Positions 46,901-61,700 of a DNA stretch of 64,000 nucleotides are shown one piece after another. Below the pieces are notes generated by a model that did not search any database, had not been told where the DNA came from, and was given only the letters and a program-made list of their open reading frames with translations. The stretch is from Cyclospora cayetanensis. Taxonomy: Eukaryota > Apicomplexa > Conoidasida > Eucoccidiorida > Eimeriidae. Made by a program: the position numbers and the translations under genes. Position 1 is the first letter of the stretch. Each line of letters begins with the position of its first letter. The stretch is taken from the NCBI RefSeq assembly GCF_002999335.1, contig NW_020312040.1, positions 62,001 to 126,000 on the forward strand, in the 5' to 3' direction.

Positions 46901-49900
46901 TATACTGCCTGCTAAGCGCCTTGTGCTGCTGCTGCTGCTGTTTGCGAAGGGATCTCGACACAACAGCAGCACGTCGCTTCCCCTGCTGCTTCGCGAACGG
47001 AAGGTAGCAGAAGGGTAAGGCGGACAGCTGCCTGGTGTATACGCGCGATCGAGCAGATACAGCAGCGAATGCATGCCCCGCAAGGCTTTTTCCGAGAGGC
47101 ATCTGCAGCAATACAACACCCATGGCAGCAACAGCAGCAACAGCAGTCACCGCAGCACGTGCAGGAGCAAAGACGGGTGACAGGTATGCCGCCAACCCCA
47201 CTTCAGAAACACACGCACACCAGCGCTCAAGCATCACCACTATCATCACCAGTATCACTATTATCACCACTATCATCAGTATCACCACTATCATCAGTAT
47301 CACCACTATCATCAGTATCACTACAATTACCGCCACTATTATCACCAGTATCACCACTATCATCACCACAATTACCACCACTATTACCACAATTACCACC
47401 ACTATTACCACTATTACCACCACTATTACCATTACCATCATTTTTCATCATGCATGCACATGTCGCAACACCCCCAGCAGCCCCCACAGCCAGAGGAGGG
47501 GATACTTTCAAACAGCAACAGAAGCACAAGCGACGGAAATCAGCAGCATCACGCAGTGGGAGCCTTGCATGGCGAAAATTACATCGCCAGCACAATGTTA
47601 CAGCACATAGGAGCAGCAAATGACAGCAAACCACAGCAGCAAATGACAAAACACAACAACAGCAAATGACAACATATAACAGCAGCACATAACAGCGGGA
47701 AATGACATCAAATAAAAGCAGCAAAACACAGCAGATCACAGCAGCAAATAACACCAAATAACAGCAAATAACTGCAGGAAATAACACCAGCAAATAACAG
47801 CAGCAAATAACATCAAATTAAAGCAAATCACAGCATCAAATAACAGCAAAGAGCAGGAAATGGCAGCACATAACAGCAGCAAATAACAGCAGCAAATGAC
47901 AGCAAATAACAGGAAATAACATCAAATAACAGCAGCAAATAGCAGCAAATAACATCAAATAACAGCAAATAACAACAATTAACTGCAAATAACTGCAGCA
48001 AATAACATCAACTAGCATCAAATAACAGCAAAAAACAGCAAAGAACAGCAGCAAATCAAAGCAGCAAATCAAGGCAGCAAATCACAGCACCAAATAACAC
48101 CAGAAAACAACAGCAAATTACATCAAATAACAGCAAAGAACTGCAGGAAATAACACCAGCAAATAACAGCAGCAAATAACATCAAATAACAGCGAATAAC
48201 AGCAAATAACAGCGGCAAATAAGAGCAGCAAATAACAGCAAATAACAGCAGCAAATAACAGCATCAAATAACAGCAAAAACCAGCAAATCAAGGCAGCAA
48301 ATAACAGCAGCAAATAACATCAAATAACATCGAATCACAGCATCAAATAACAGCAAATAACATCAAATAACAGCAGCAAGTAAGAGCAGCAAATAACAGC
48401 AAATAAGAGCAAGCAACAGCAAATCAAAGCAGGAAATCACAGTAAAAGAAAACAGCAACAAATAACACCAAATAACATCAAATAACAGCGAATAACAGCA
48501 GCAAATAACAGCAACAAATAACACCAAATAACATCAATTAACAGCAGCAAATGACATAAAGTAACATCAAATAACAGCAGCATATGACATCAAATGACAT
48601 CAAATAACTGCAGCAAATAACTGCAGCAAATAACAGCAGCAAATAACAGCAGCAAACAACACCAAATAACATCGAATAACGGAATCAAATAACAGCAAAG
48701 AACCGCAGCAAAGAACCGCAGCAAGTAAGCGCAGCAAATGAGAACATCGAATCACATCGAATGACAGCAGCCACTGACAGCAGCCACTAACAGCAGCAGC
48801 AGACGAGTCTGGAAGGCGCAAGGCTGGCTGCAGTAACAACAGAGCCATCGAGTAACCCACAAGCTCTTGAAGCCAGCAGCAGCTGCAGCCGCAGCAACGT
48901 TCTTTGCAAGCAGCAGCGCAAGCCCTCGCGCATCCGGAGAAGTCATCATCAGCTGCTGCAGCGCAGCAGACACTACCCTCTGACTGCGAATTTCGACTCC
49001 AGCAGCATTCGCAAGAGACTTTCGACTGCAGCCTCCCTTATGACGACGAAACGTTCTCAGCAGCCATGCGCGAAGAGTCCTCCCCCCCCTAAGAATGCCG
49101 TTGACAGGTGCCACGCTGTTTATACACCGGATCATCACGGCTCTGCAGCACACCCCACACACATACACCACAGAAAATTTTGTGCAGAAACACATGTAGC
49201 CTCTCGAGACACAGTCGCTCCTTCTCTCTTGCCACTGTCTCTCTCTTGCGTCTCTCTTTTCTCTCTCCCTTTATCTTTCTATTGCCTCCCCTCCCTCTCT
49301 CTCTTGCCTCTCTCTTTTCTCTCTCCCTTTATCTTTCTATTGCCTCCCCTCCCTCTCTCTCTTTTGCCTCTCTCTCTCTTTTGCCTCTCTCTCTCTCCCT
49401 CTCTCTCTTGCCTCTCTCTCCTCCCTCTATTTCTATTGCCTCTGCCTCTCCCTCTCTGTTGCCTCTCCTCCCTCTCTCTCTCTTGCCTCTCCCCCTGTCC
49501 CCCTCACCCTCTCCCGCTCCCCCTCTCTCTCTCTTGCCTCTCCCTCTCCCCCCTCCCCCCATGCAAGCGCCGAAGCGTGTATCTACCCCCCCTTCAGACG
49601 GCTCATACACGAGGCTTTCACTCGCTCTACCCGCCTCGCTTGCAGTGGTTCAGGGAAGCACTGCAAGGCAGGCTGCGGTCCGTCCTATCGTGCAGCCCTC
49701 CTACCGGCTTGCGCAAGACACCCATTGAGCTGTGAGCTTCTCCAGAAGGAGATGCAGCGAAGATACGTCACACAGCACTAAGGCAGGAAATGCCACCTCG
49801 ATGCCTTCAAACCTGAAATGCGCAAGGGCAGAAAACAGGTATAAAATGCCGTTTCACAGCCCCCAAGGCAAAACAATTATAGGCCCTCCAAAGCAAGGAA

Positions 49901-52900
49901 ACCAGAGGCAGAGCGGAGCAGAAGAGGAAATGCAGGCACAGTATGGAGAGAGAGAGAAACGTGGCAAAGGCAACGCGCGCACAGCAGCATCACGCTACAA
50001 ATAAAACAAGTCGACTAGGATATAAATATAGATACATAGATGTAGATAGATATATATGTACATATATAGATATGTAGATATATATAGGTGTAGATAGATA
50101 TATATAGACGTAGATATGTCTATATAGATATACATACATATATAAAACAAATCGACAAGCACATATATATATATATATATATAGACTCAACAAGGAGGTC
50201 GCGAGCTGTATGGAGAGTGAATGGTGAAGAGCCAGATACGTGGTAAGGTTGATTGCATGCAAGGTGTTTTTTCGTACTTGCAGCAGGAGGCGAAGAGATT
50301 CAGCAGTTCTTTGATTTCCCCCCTCCAGACTCCGTTTGGGTTGGGTTGTCGTGCAGCGAAGTCTACCTTGATGAGAAGCGCAGAGACTTTGAAGGAGCGG
50401 ATGAAGAACTCGCTGGGGACGGTCGACGCTCGAGGGGGCCCTGTGGGGGCCCCCCCCCCGCCTACCTCGCCACCGACTGCTGCTGCTGCTGCTGCTGCTG
50501 CGCAAGGGGGGCCCCTAGGAGTGCCCAACAAGGCGAACGCAGGAGCACGAAGACTGCTGCCGCGTCTGTCTTCGCTGCAGCGGCAGCTCCCGCTGCTGCT
50601 GCTGCAGTTGCTAGAAACAGTGTTGCGGCGACAATTCCAGTGTCTGAGCGTTGAGCGAGAGGACCTTCTTCTGACAGCCTCGGGAACCTCGAAGGGGTTG
50701 ACAGCCGCCGTTGGAGGATTCCACCCCAAGTTTTTTTTGGAGTCTTGCCTCCGCTGCCGCTTCCGCAGCCGCTGCTGCTGCTGTCGCTGCAGGAGCAGCA
50801 GCAGCTGCTGCTGTCGCTGCCTGCCGCAGCGTCTTTCCGCCCGCGTGTGGGAGTGGGAAGGAGCCGCGGCGAGAGATTCTCTGCTGCATCCCAGCGGACT
50901 GCAGCTTCCGGGGCCCCTCCGACTGCGAGAAGATTGTCGCCAGCCATGATGCTTGCAGCTGGAAGAAGATTCGCCTTCAGGCGTGTGAACAGGGGTGGGA
51001 AGTTCGAAGACTCCTGCGACAAGAAGCTGCTGAGAGAAACTCTCCAGTGCGTCGACGGTGCACTGGTGCAGAGACACTGCGAAAGGCAGCATCTTGACGT
51101 CCACTTCGTATTCAAACTGCTGCTGCTCCTGCTGCTCCTGCTGCTCCTGCTGCTCCTGCTGCTCTTGCTCGAGACGCGGCAACAGCAGCCGCTGACGGGG
51201 AAGGCAGCTTTCCGATACAATCGCACGGAGCATGGGGAGAGTAAAAGGCAAAGGTCTTGCTTTCTCATCCTCGTAATGCCGCAGCAAATAGCCAAAAGCA
51301 GAACCCTCCACCAAATCCTCTACTCTCAGCTCCCGCACTGACACACCCATCAAACGAGTTATGGCAGTTTGCGGCCTTTTGCTGTTGCTGCTGTCTTTGT
51401 TGCTGTTGTTGTCTTTGTTGCTGTTGTTGTCTTTGTTGCTGTTGTCTTTGCTGCTGTTGTTGCTGTTGCTGCAGTTGCTGCTCTTGCTGCTGCTGTCTTT
51501 GCTGCAGTTGCTGCAGGCAAGCAGCAAGCTGGTGCCGCTGAGCGAGAGCCTCAGCACGTCGGCGCGCACGCCAAGTTGGGAGGCCCCTCCGTCACGAAAA
51601 TGAGGCCCCTTCGAAAGCGTCAGTTGTGCATCCGCTACTTCGATTTCGAGCAAAGTACTCCATGCGCTTTTCCGTCCCTCGTCAGCCTTCTCCAAGTCTC
51701 CCTGCTGTGCCTTCTGCCTCAGCAGGGGCCCCCAAATCCCCTTCTCAATGTCGAGAGGCGACTCCCCTGTCTGCATGCAGCCGCTCGCGTCGGGGAGCAG
51801 CAGCCGTCCGAAGGGGCCTCCTGGGGGGCCCCCCCGCAGCCGCTCGCCGGATCCTTCGGCAGTCACGCGCCTCGGGGGCCCCCCCCCCCCGAAGTGATCT
51901 TCTATGGTGACAGCTGCCAAATTGGAAGGCATGTCTGCACTCCGAGGCAGCCTAGAGACTCGGCAGCTCGCGGCAGCAGAAGGTTCTGGAGGGAAAAATG
52001 CCGCAGGTGGGGGCCCCTCGCCCTCCCCTGCTGCCTCAACGGGGGGAGGGGGGGGGGCCCCCTCTGCGCGATAGAGGGCAGCCACCGTGGATCTCACCTC
52101 CGCGTCTTCCGCCTGCATCTGCCGCAGTTGCGCTGCGGAGGGGCCTCTCCCTCCGCCAAAACTCCTGCGATCGCTGCTGCGAACGCCCCTTGAGGAAGGC
52201 GCGCCTCGCGAATCGCTTTCTGCTGCTTCCCACGAAGACTCAGAAAACGCGCTGGCATTCGCCTCTCTTCCTTCCGCTGCTCTCCTAGCTGCCCTTGCTG
52301 CAGCAGCTAGTGCAGCCTTCAACGTTGCTGCTGCTGGCACTCTTGCTGCTGCTGCTGCTTCGCACGGAGTGTCTGCATCATCGTTCCGCTGCGGCGTCGC
52401 AGGCGTGCGAGCAGCAGCTGCAGCAGCAGCTGCAGGAGACTGAGGCAGTGGAGCGACATAGTTCTTGATAAGAGCGAAGCCGCGGCAAGGGGGAGAGGCA
52501 GCTCGCACCTGCGAGAGGTGGACAGTAGCCGTCCGCTGAAATGCTGGAACGGCAACTGTCGGATATGTGCCACAGGGGTAAAAGGAGCCTCCAGATGGGG
52601 GCCCCCCGAGTTCCCTTGCTGCGGGGGGGGCCCCCCCCCCCCCTCTCTCGCCGTCCGCATCCACGAGGAACGCTCCGACGTCGACGCCTGCCAGGAGATT
52701 CAACTCGGGAGCCTTCCGCCAGGCAGGAGGGGGGGGGGGCCCCTCGCCGCTGCTCCTGTCAGCGCCGTCTTCGCGGGAGGCTTCAAGGGGAAGACGCTCA
52801 GCCGCCGCCGGTGCCTCGCCTCCAGGCGTCTGGGGAAAGGCGGCGGGAGCAGCCGCTGCCGCCAGGAGACGCACGCAAGCGTCAGAAAAGAACAAGAGCT

Positions 52901-55900
52901 CTTGCGGAGCTGTCTGGAGAGACAACAGCGCATTCAGATCCGTGAAGAGGAAGAGGAGGCAGCGCAAGCTGTCAGGGCAGAGAAGACCGTCAAAGGCACT
53001 GCAGTTGACGGCGCCTCTCAGACGCCTCCCTTTCGAAGAAGACGATCTGGACTGGATCTCTGGGGGCCCCCCGGGGGGCCCCCAGAGATCCGCAGAGAAG
53101 AGCAAACCGTCTGTTCGAAGCAGACGAACCAAGCCACAGCGAGGCAGCAAAGAAGCCACAGTGTCTGCTCGGAAGGCAAGCGCAGGGAGGGCGTCTCTGC
53201 GGTGTGCTGCTGCTGACAGGGGTAGTGGGGGGGGAGACAACGCTGCTGCTGCTGTGTGTGAAGAGAACCTGGACGCCTCTTGAAGTCTGCCCCTAGAAGC
53301 GCAGGCGTCTCCGAAGCAAGAAGAAGAACTGCTGCTGCTGCTGCAACGGGAGTAGCAGTGAGAGCCGTGAGGGGCCCTCCAGGGGGCCCCCCAGGGGGCC
53401 CCCCAAGTTGCGTGCGCCGCGAAAGGTCGCCGGATAAGCGGAGACGGAAGCGGCAAAGAAGAGAGCTGCTGCAGCGGCTCCCCCTCGGCTGTGCGAACGT
53501 GGCAAAGGCGTGTGGCTTCGTTCAGCAGAAAAAGCTCAAGTGTGCTGCAACACACTTCTAAACGGCGATCGCATGCTTCCCTCGTAGAGGATGCTGCTCT
53601 TGAAGACGCCGTCGCTGCGGATACTGCTGCAGAAACTGCCCCTTCTTCTGATTGCTGCTGCTCACAATGCTGCTGCTCACAATGCTGCTGCTCACAATGC
53701 TCATAATGCTCATAATGCTGCTGCTCACAATGCTGCTGCTCATAATGCTGCTGCTCACAATGCTCATAATGCTCATAATGCTGCTGCTCATAATGCTGCT
53801 GCTGAGAAGGCTTTCCCAAGCCGATTCTCACCGCTGCCACATGTACCGCTGCTAACCACCCCGCGCCTTCTGAGTCCACTGCCGTCTTGCTGCTGCAGCA
53901 GCAGCATCGCGGAGAGCTCCCTGCACACTTGCCTGACACCCCCATAGCAGCCTCCTCGTCAGCACGCTGAAGTGCCTCCCCGTAATGTCTACCCCCCCGC
54001 GAAGGCACAGCCGTTGCATTCAGCAGCCATGCAGAAGGACGTGGAACGAGCAGCAGACTTTGAGAAGCGCTGCCATCGAGCCGACAATCCTCGAATGACA
54101 GCGTGATTTCCCCCTGCTGCCGTTGTTGCTGCTGCTGCCGTTGTTGCCGCCGTTGCTTCTGTTGTTGCTGCTGCTGCTGTTGACTGGCTGTGGCTGCCGA
54201 CACGCACAGAGAAAGCGTTGAAAGAGCAGCGGCTGCTCCCTGAATTGCGCTGAGACTGCAAACCCCCACGAGACACTCGGCACGCACGTCTGCTGTCTGT
54301 ACCGACACACAGACAGCGCGTTTGCTGCTGCTGCTGCTGCTTTCGTCCAGCCAAACTGAGGGAGGCGCACTGACGCGGCAATCCAAACACATAGAAAAGA
54401 CGCAGTCGCGCTCACGCACCAACACGGAGTCTGCACTGCCTCCCTCTCCCCCCCCGCTGGCAGCTAGCGAGGGGGCCCCCTCCGCCTGGAGTGTCACTCC
54501 TGCTGCTGCCTCTACACCCCGTGGAGAGCTAGAACCACGATACAGCGACGCACGCCAGGTATACAGCACAGGCTCAGTGCAGCAGAAGGCAGCAACACTG
54601 CCTAAGGAACCGAATACCACAAGGCGGCTGCTGCTCGTGCTGCTGCTGCTGCTCGTGTTGCTGCTGCTGCTCGTGTTGCTGCTGCTAGTATTACGACTGC
54701 TAGTGTTACGACTGCTAGTGTTACGACTATCGGCTGTTGGCACTGCTGCTGCAGAGTGAGAGGTGTTGGGAAGTCGCGGAAGGCAGGAGAGGGAGACGTT
54801 CAGTTTACCCATCTCTACGTAAACCCCCCTGCCTCCTCCCCTTCCCTCCCGCGTAGAATTGCTGCAGCTGAGCCTCTTCTCGCCGACCGTGGCGATCACA
54901 GTTGTTGCTGCAAGACTGCCGAGATTCGACGGGAGGGCGCCGCTGCGCGAAGACGGTCCTCCGCGGCTGTCTTTGTTTCTCCTGCAGGCAGAAGGCTGGT
55001 CGCAATGCAGAGAAAAGGCACCTAAAAAGACGCTCACACAGCTGCCAGGAGTGCAGCAAAAGCGCCTTCGCCATGTCGGCTGCCCTTGCGCCTCCGAGAG
55101 CCGTGCCTGCTGCTGCTTCGGCAGAGGCTGTCTCTCTGCAGCCGAGCTGACAGCGTCTTCGCCCGTGCTCAGATCCTCACTCGCCATCGAGAAGCTTCGA
55201 ATAAAGCTCCCTAAAAGCCGTGCCACTTCGGCGTTCAGAGATGTCTCGATGAAGGGGACGCTCACGGAGAGTGTCTCGCACAAGTGCTGCTCTTGCTGCT
55301 CTTGCTGCTGCTGCTCTTGCTGCTGCTGCTCTTGCTGCTGCTCTTGCTGCTGCTGCTCTTGCTGCTGCTCGCTGCTGCTAGCCGAGAGGTCCACAGTGCC
55401 TTCATGAGGCACTCCCAGGGTGTCTCTGAAAGGGAAGTCTGCGAACAGAGCTCGTGCATGTGCAGGAGGTGGCACGCGCTGGAATGCCGCTGCTGCTCCG
55501 GCTGCTGCAGATGCAGCAGACGCTATTCCTCCAGACGACGCTGCAGCGGCGAGCTCTGGAAGCGGTGCGAGGCAGGAGAATGATACTGACGGCGCGGCTG
55601 TCCTTAAAACGACACTAAGGGGTATCAATCGATCGCGTTGCTGGTTCGAACGAGGATCCACTAGCGACGTGTCACGAGAGTGCCTTGCGGTGTCACTGGG
55701 CATGCATGTCGAAAACAGCAGACGGCACTTCCAAGCAAGACGAGAGGCTGGCTGCTGCTGCTGCTGCTCTCGCTGCTGCGCCCGCCCTTCTTGCCGATAC
55801 AGAAGGAAGCAACGAAGATGATGCTCCGACGCCAAGGAGGCGAGGCACGCGTGCTGCTGCTCAGCAGCCACGAAGCCGCTACTGCCAGCACCGCTGTCGC

Positions 55901-57428
55901 AAATGCTGCTGCTGCTGCTTCTGCTGTTGCTGCAAATGCCGCTGCTGCCTCGCTCACCTCCAAGTCTAGGTCCTGGCCAGTAGGAGACTCGCAGACAGCA
56001 CAAATCAACAATCAGCGAGCTGCTGATATCCTCTTCTTCGCTCTCTGCCAATGCACGCTTGCCACGGCGGCATTGGCTCCAGACCTCCTGCACAGAGGCA
56101 CGTGCGTCGCTGCTCTCTGCTTCTGCTCCTTCTGCTCTTGCTGCTGTTTCTGCTCTTGCTGCTCCTGCTGCTGCTTCTGCTCTTGCTGCTCCTCGTGCTG
56201 CTGCTGCTTCTCTTGCTGCTCCTGCTCTTCTTGCTGCTCCTCTTGCTGCTGCTGTAGCACCACAGACCGATGCATCAATGTGCAGACGAACGCAAGGCGC
56301 AGCCAAGAACACAAAGATCGGCAGTGCCCTCTCCGCGAGAGGCCTTTTTAAAAACTGCTCAGCAGGTAATCCAGGAAGGCTCTTTGCCTTGGCTTGCTCC
56401 GTTGCCGCTGCCTCACAGGATGCTCGACGGAGTGCCACGTTGGCAATGTCGAATGCCTGCGGCAAGCAGCAGCCCCAGACACCTACCAGCAGCATCCCCA
56501 CAAGCCCTTGTTTGCTGCTCTGTCGCTCTCCTGCAGCTACACGTCAGCCCCCAAGCGCCTAGACGACTACCCTCCCGTCAGAAGGAGCAGATGCAGGAAA
56601 TTCCCGAAGGGAGACAGAACAGCCGCCAGCGAAAGACACAAGAGAAACAGCAACGCGAGGCGATGTGGGCTCATCAAAGAGACACACGTCAGCAGCAAAT
56701 CCACGCAGCATACCCGTAGAAGCTCTCCAAGACTCCGAAGCGGCAGATGCATCACAACCGCCTTTAAGCGCAAGTCAACTGCTGCTGCTGCTGCTGTTGC
56801 TGCTGCAGGCAAAGTCGGCGTTTCCCCTGTGAACATCGATTGAGTCTGCTGCAATGCAGCAGAAGACGCATCGAAGGTCAGTAGACGCAAGCCTGGCGCC
56901 GATGCAGCTGCAGCAACAGCTCCTGCTGAGTCTGTGTGGGGAGTGCTGCTGCTGGGGGGGGACCAAGGCGCCGTCGCATGCAGCCTGCTGCTACACGGCT
57001 GCGTTGAGGTGCCCGCAAGGGCGGTGCTGCGGCTCGTCTGAGGCAGTCTTGCTTTCGAGGAGGACGGCAGCGGCGCGAAGAAGTAGGAGCTCTTGAGAGA
57101 TATCAGGGGAGAACCGACACAAGAGGCTTCCCCGCAAGCCGAAGAGTCTTCCTCCGCGCAAGCGCCACAGGAGCCCACTCCACGGCGCTCCTCCTCAACC
57201 CCAGGCACTGAGGCACTGTGTCTGGAATGCCTCGCAGCAGCAGCAGCAGCTGCTGCTGCTCCTGCTGCTCCTGCTGCTCCTGCTGCTCCTGCTGCTCCTG
57301 CTGCTGCTGCTGCTGCTAGTGTCTGCGAGGAAGCAGTCAGAGAGGGAGGGGCACAAAGGGGAGGCAAAAGAAGGCCTTCTGGAGCTGCCCATTCAGGAGT
57401 CTCCTCCGGTATTCGAAGGAACCACGAC

Positions 57429-57487
<59 letters not shown>

Positions 57488-58761
57488 AGAGAGGGGGCAG
57501 TGCCTCGAACGTCTACGTGCAGGGGACGTTGGAGAGCACTCCGAAGGAGAAGCCTCGGAAGTACAGCTGGAGGCTTCTGAAGAGCATGCCCACGCCTTCC
57601 AAGGAGGCCGTTTTTCCCCTGTGCGCATGTTGCACCGCTCCTCGTGGGGAAAGCCATCCGAATGGAGGGGGCAAAGGAGGAGACTGCTGCTGCAGCTCCC
57701 TCCGTCGCTGCTCGTGCTTCGATCGCTGCTGCCGCTGAAGCTGCTGCTGGGCAGCACTTCAAACGGATCGCGGAGTCTCTGGCACACTCCCATGCGGCGT
57801 TGAAGGCGTCGCCTCCTGCTCCTCCGGCGCCTCCTCCTTGCGGCAGCAGCTGTTGCCGCTGCGGCTGCTGCTCCCTGATCCTCGGCACGCGGCGCAGAAC
57901 GCGCCTCTCCCACCCTCTCCCCCCTTGCTCCAAACAGCAGCAGATGCATCTCGTAGACAGCCTCGTCGCCTTGCCGGTGAATGCCGCCAGCGGCTGCTGC
58001 ACCCTCCAGAGCCTTATTGGGAGCCTCTGCGGGAGGCGGCTGCCGAATTTTCTTCTTGGAGCTGACGCCGCTGCTGCTGCTGTGGACTGCAGAGGAAGAG
58101 TCGCGCGTCTCCGAGCTTCGCAGCGCGGCGACAAAAGAACCAGACTCCAAGACATCCTGAACGCGCCGCGGCAGCTCCTCAGGAAACGCCGCAAACTCCC
58201 TGTCACTCAACCCCCTCGTTGGGAAAGACGCTTTCGCCTCTGTCTCTTGCCTGAGCCTTCCCCTCCGCGCGGCTGCTGCTGGGAAGACAGCCTCTTCTCC
58301 CTCGCCGCCTTGCGACTGCATGGCGAAAAAGCCGAAAAAAGAGGTCACACCCAACGGCCCCTCGAGCGTTTCTCCCCCGAGGCTCCCCCCCCCTCCACCC
58401 CACGGGGGAGCCTCCGAGTCGTCAAGCTTCCCCCCGTAGAAGCCGTCGGAAAGGCATGCAGCCCCTTCCAACGCGGCTGCTGCTGCAGGGAGTGCTGCGT
58501 CGTCGCCTGCTGCAAGCAGCGGCGCATGGCATTCTACAAGCGAGCACTTCTGGCCGTCGAGACACCCCGTCGCGGCTGTCTCCGAGGCACCCTGGGGGGG
58601 CATACCCCCTGCGAGGCGTTCGCTTGGAGGGCTGCTGCACTGAGGCGTTAGAAACGCGCTGCTGCTTCTGCTGCAAATATGAGAGGCAAACAGTGCTTCC
58701 TGTAGCGTAGCCTCTGCCTTCTCGCTTGCGCCAGCAGCATCTTCGAGAACTCCTGCTGCTG

Positions 58762-58795
<34 letters not shown>

Positions 58796-61700
58796 GTACT
58801 CTACACCAGTCTCCCCCCTTACGCCTACGCGCCTTCTGCGTTCCTTTCTGTGTCGAGAAGGGGGCTTCCCGCGCGTTCTCCTGCTCTCCCCGTTGCTGCT
58901 ATTCGTGTTCGTGTTCATGCTCATGCTCGTGGTGTTGCTGCTCACGCTGCTGCATCTCTCTTTCGCAGCTGCGGGAGAAGCGACTGATTGGTGGCTCCCT
59001 GCAGCGCTCTTGCAGCTGCTTCTGCTGGACGCACAAGCAGCAGCAGCCGCTGCTGCTTCTACTCCTCGTCCTCGAAAGCCATACCTGCCGCTGCCATCCT
59101 TGGAAAGCAACGGATCGCTCCACTCAAAGGCACTCCCGACGACGGGCTGAGAGGCTTGAGGAAAATTCCGGAATGAGGCAGGCGTGTGGAGAACGTGAGG
59201 GCTGGGAAGCGCCGTGCTCCCTCTACTGGCTGCAGGCAGTGAGGAGACAGCGGCTGCTGCTGCCCTTGCAGAAGCAGCAGCTGTCTCCTCACTGCCAACG
59301 CTGCCGGCTCCCTGCACGCATCGCGCGTGATTAGCCACACCAGTCGAACGAGGGGCCTCCCCGACAGGTGTAGCACGGCTAAAAGCCGGCAGAGGAACGT
59401 CTTCTCTCGCCGATCCTGTCTGCAATCTCTCAAGACACCTCCGAATGCGGGGGAGATATCCCCCAGGAGCAGCAGCAGCTGCAGCGCACAGACCCCCTCC
59501 TGCTAAGGAACTGCTGCCAGGAGTCTTCAGCTCGTAGAACTTCAGAGACCACTCTCCTACCGCCACCACGCTTTGCATGAGGTGTACAGACTGCTCATGA
59601 TGATCATGATCATGATGAGCATGATCATGCTGATCATGATCATGATGATCGTGATCATGCTGATGCTCACGATGATCGTGATCATGCTGATGCTCACGAT
59701 GATCGTGATCACGATGATCATGATCATGCTGATGCTCACGATGATCGCAATCATGATGAGCATGATCATGCTGCTTACCGTGCTGGAGTAGGGGGCCCCT
59801 CTTCGTTCCGAAGCTCCCACCCAGCATGTTCCCCGAACTGAGAGCCGAAGAAGTGCCCCTCTGGATAAGGACAGAAGGCTCAGAAGGGGCAGCGGGCGAA
59901 GTGCTGACAGCTGAAACTGCTGCTGATGCGGATGGGAAGCACGGCCCTTCATGGGGGCCCTGCAAACCTGCAGCAGCGGATTCAGGGGGGCCCCTGCTGC
60001 AGCACTGCGGCGAGAAGGCAGAGACTGACACGTCGAAGACGCAGAGCGACAGAACGTGGGCTCCAGGAGGAGGGATATAAAGCAGACTCTGCAGAGCTTC
60101 CCTGCCATAGAGCCCTCCTGACGCTAGCACGGCATCAGTCCTGTTCAGTTGCCTTGTGCACTGCATCGACGAATCTGCAGAGCTGCTGGCAGCGTCTCCC
60201 GGAAAAGCTGCCGAGGCACCTGCCTCCCGCTGCATGCGTTGAGGCACCGCTTCAGAAGGGGCCGCCTCTCTGCGGCGGAAATCGCGGCTGCTGCTGGGGG
60301 GCCCCTCCGGCTGCGCTGAACGAGGGGCCCCCCCCCCCCGGGGAAAAGGCTTCGCGTTGGGCCCCCTTGGGGCCCTCCTCCATTCGGGCAGCACTACTGG
60401 CGAGAATTCAGAGCTTGCAACAAAATGAACGGCTAAGGTTTCGACAGCGATGCTGATCGCGCAAGAAACACGGGGTGAGACTGCGGCTGCTGCAGTTTTG
60501 GCCTGGTGTGCTGTTTCCGTTGCAGTTGCAGTTGCACCTGCTGCAGGTACACTTGGAGCAGTAGTAGCTGCTGTTGCAGTCGCAGTTGCGCTTGCTGCAG
60601 GTGCACTTGGAGCAGGAGTCGCTGCTGCTGCAGTTGCTGCAGGTGCACTTGCTGCAGGTGCACTTGGAGCAGGAGTCGCTGCTGTTGCAGTTGCTGCAGT
60701 GACACTTGGAGCAGTAGTCGCTGCTGTTGCAGTGGCTGCAGTTACACTTGGAGCAGTAGTCGCCGCTGTTGCAGTTGCTGCTAAAGTTGCACGTACTGAA
60801 GGAGCAGCAGCTGCTGCCACTCCAGGGATGCTGCAGTCCAGCGGGGGTGTACAGACAAAAGCCCAAGGAGCCGCTGCTGCAACAACGCTATCCACGGGAA
60901 TGGCTGGAGGCTTGTCGGTCGGGTGGGGTTGCTGGAGAGCAGCTGCCCCTGCGCAGTGTCTGTTTGCGCCGACGCTTTTCGCATGAGCTGCCGCTAGCTT
61001 CTGCGGCTGCTGCTCCTGCTGCGTTGCGGCTTCGCCTCCTGCAGCCTCTCGATGATGGCGGCAGTGCTGCTTCTGCCGCTGCCGCGTTTGCTTCTTGTGT
61101 TGTGTTTGACCAAGCTCCAGAAAGCGAAGAACCTCCCCTCCCAGAGGCACGTCGACATCGTCTGAGTAGCCGTCATGGGGGGGGATGACGTCTTCGAAGG
61201 CTTCCCAGGGGGCACTCAGCCGCCCCCCCCCGCGGGCGTTGGCGAAGTCTCCGAAAGCGGCAAAGCCCACTGCGTTGAGCCACCGCAGCGATCCTTTTCG
61301 GAGGGCCCCCAGGGGGCCCCAGGGGGCCCCCGGGGGCTCGTGGGGTGTCTGCGACGGGTCCACCGCGAAACAGTCCGACACTCCAGCAGCGCTCCCTGCT
61401 GCTGGGGTGTAAGGCGTCGAGGGGCCTCGTTGATCCAGAAAGCCTTGCGGAGAGCGGCTTTCTGATCTTCCCACTCCAGCGAACGTGTTGTTTTGCTGCA
61501 AGCCGATCAACATTTCCGCCGACGTCGTCGGCGAGCTGCCGCTGACGCCTAAGCGCTTTTGCTGTCTTGCTTTTGAAAGGGCCTCTCCAAGATGCCCCAA
61601 GCACTGCACATGCTGACTGCTGTGACAGCTGCTGCTGCTGTGACAGCTGCTGCTGCTCATGGAGCCTCTCTCTGCGGCAGACGAGGGCGCGCCCCCCCCC

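Noticed and set aside
49040..49735. 231-codon plus-strand frame rich in Ser and Leu
   Set aside because: Caused by the TCTC polypyrimidine tract; no conserved content, and the conserved gene is on the other strand.
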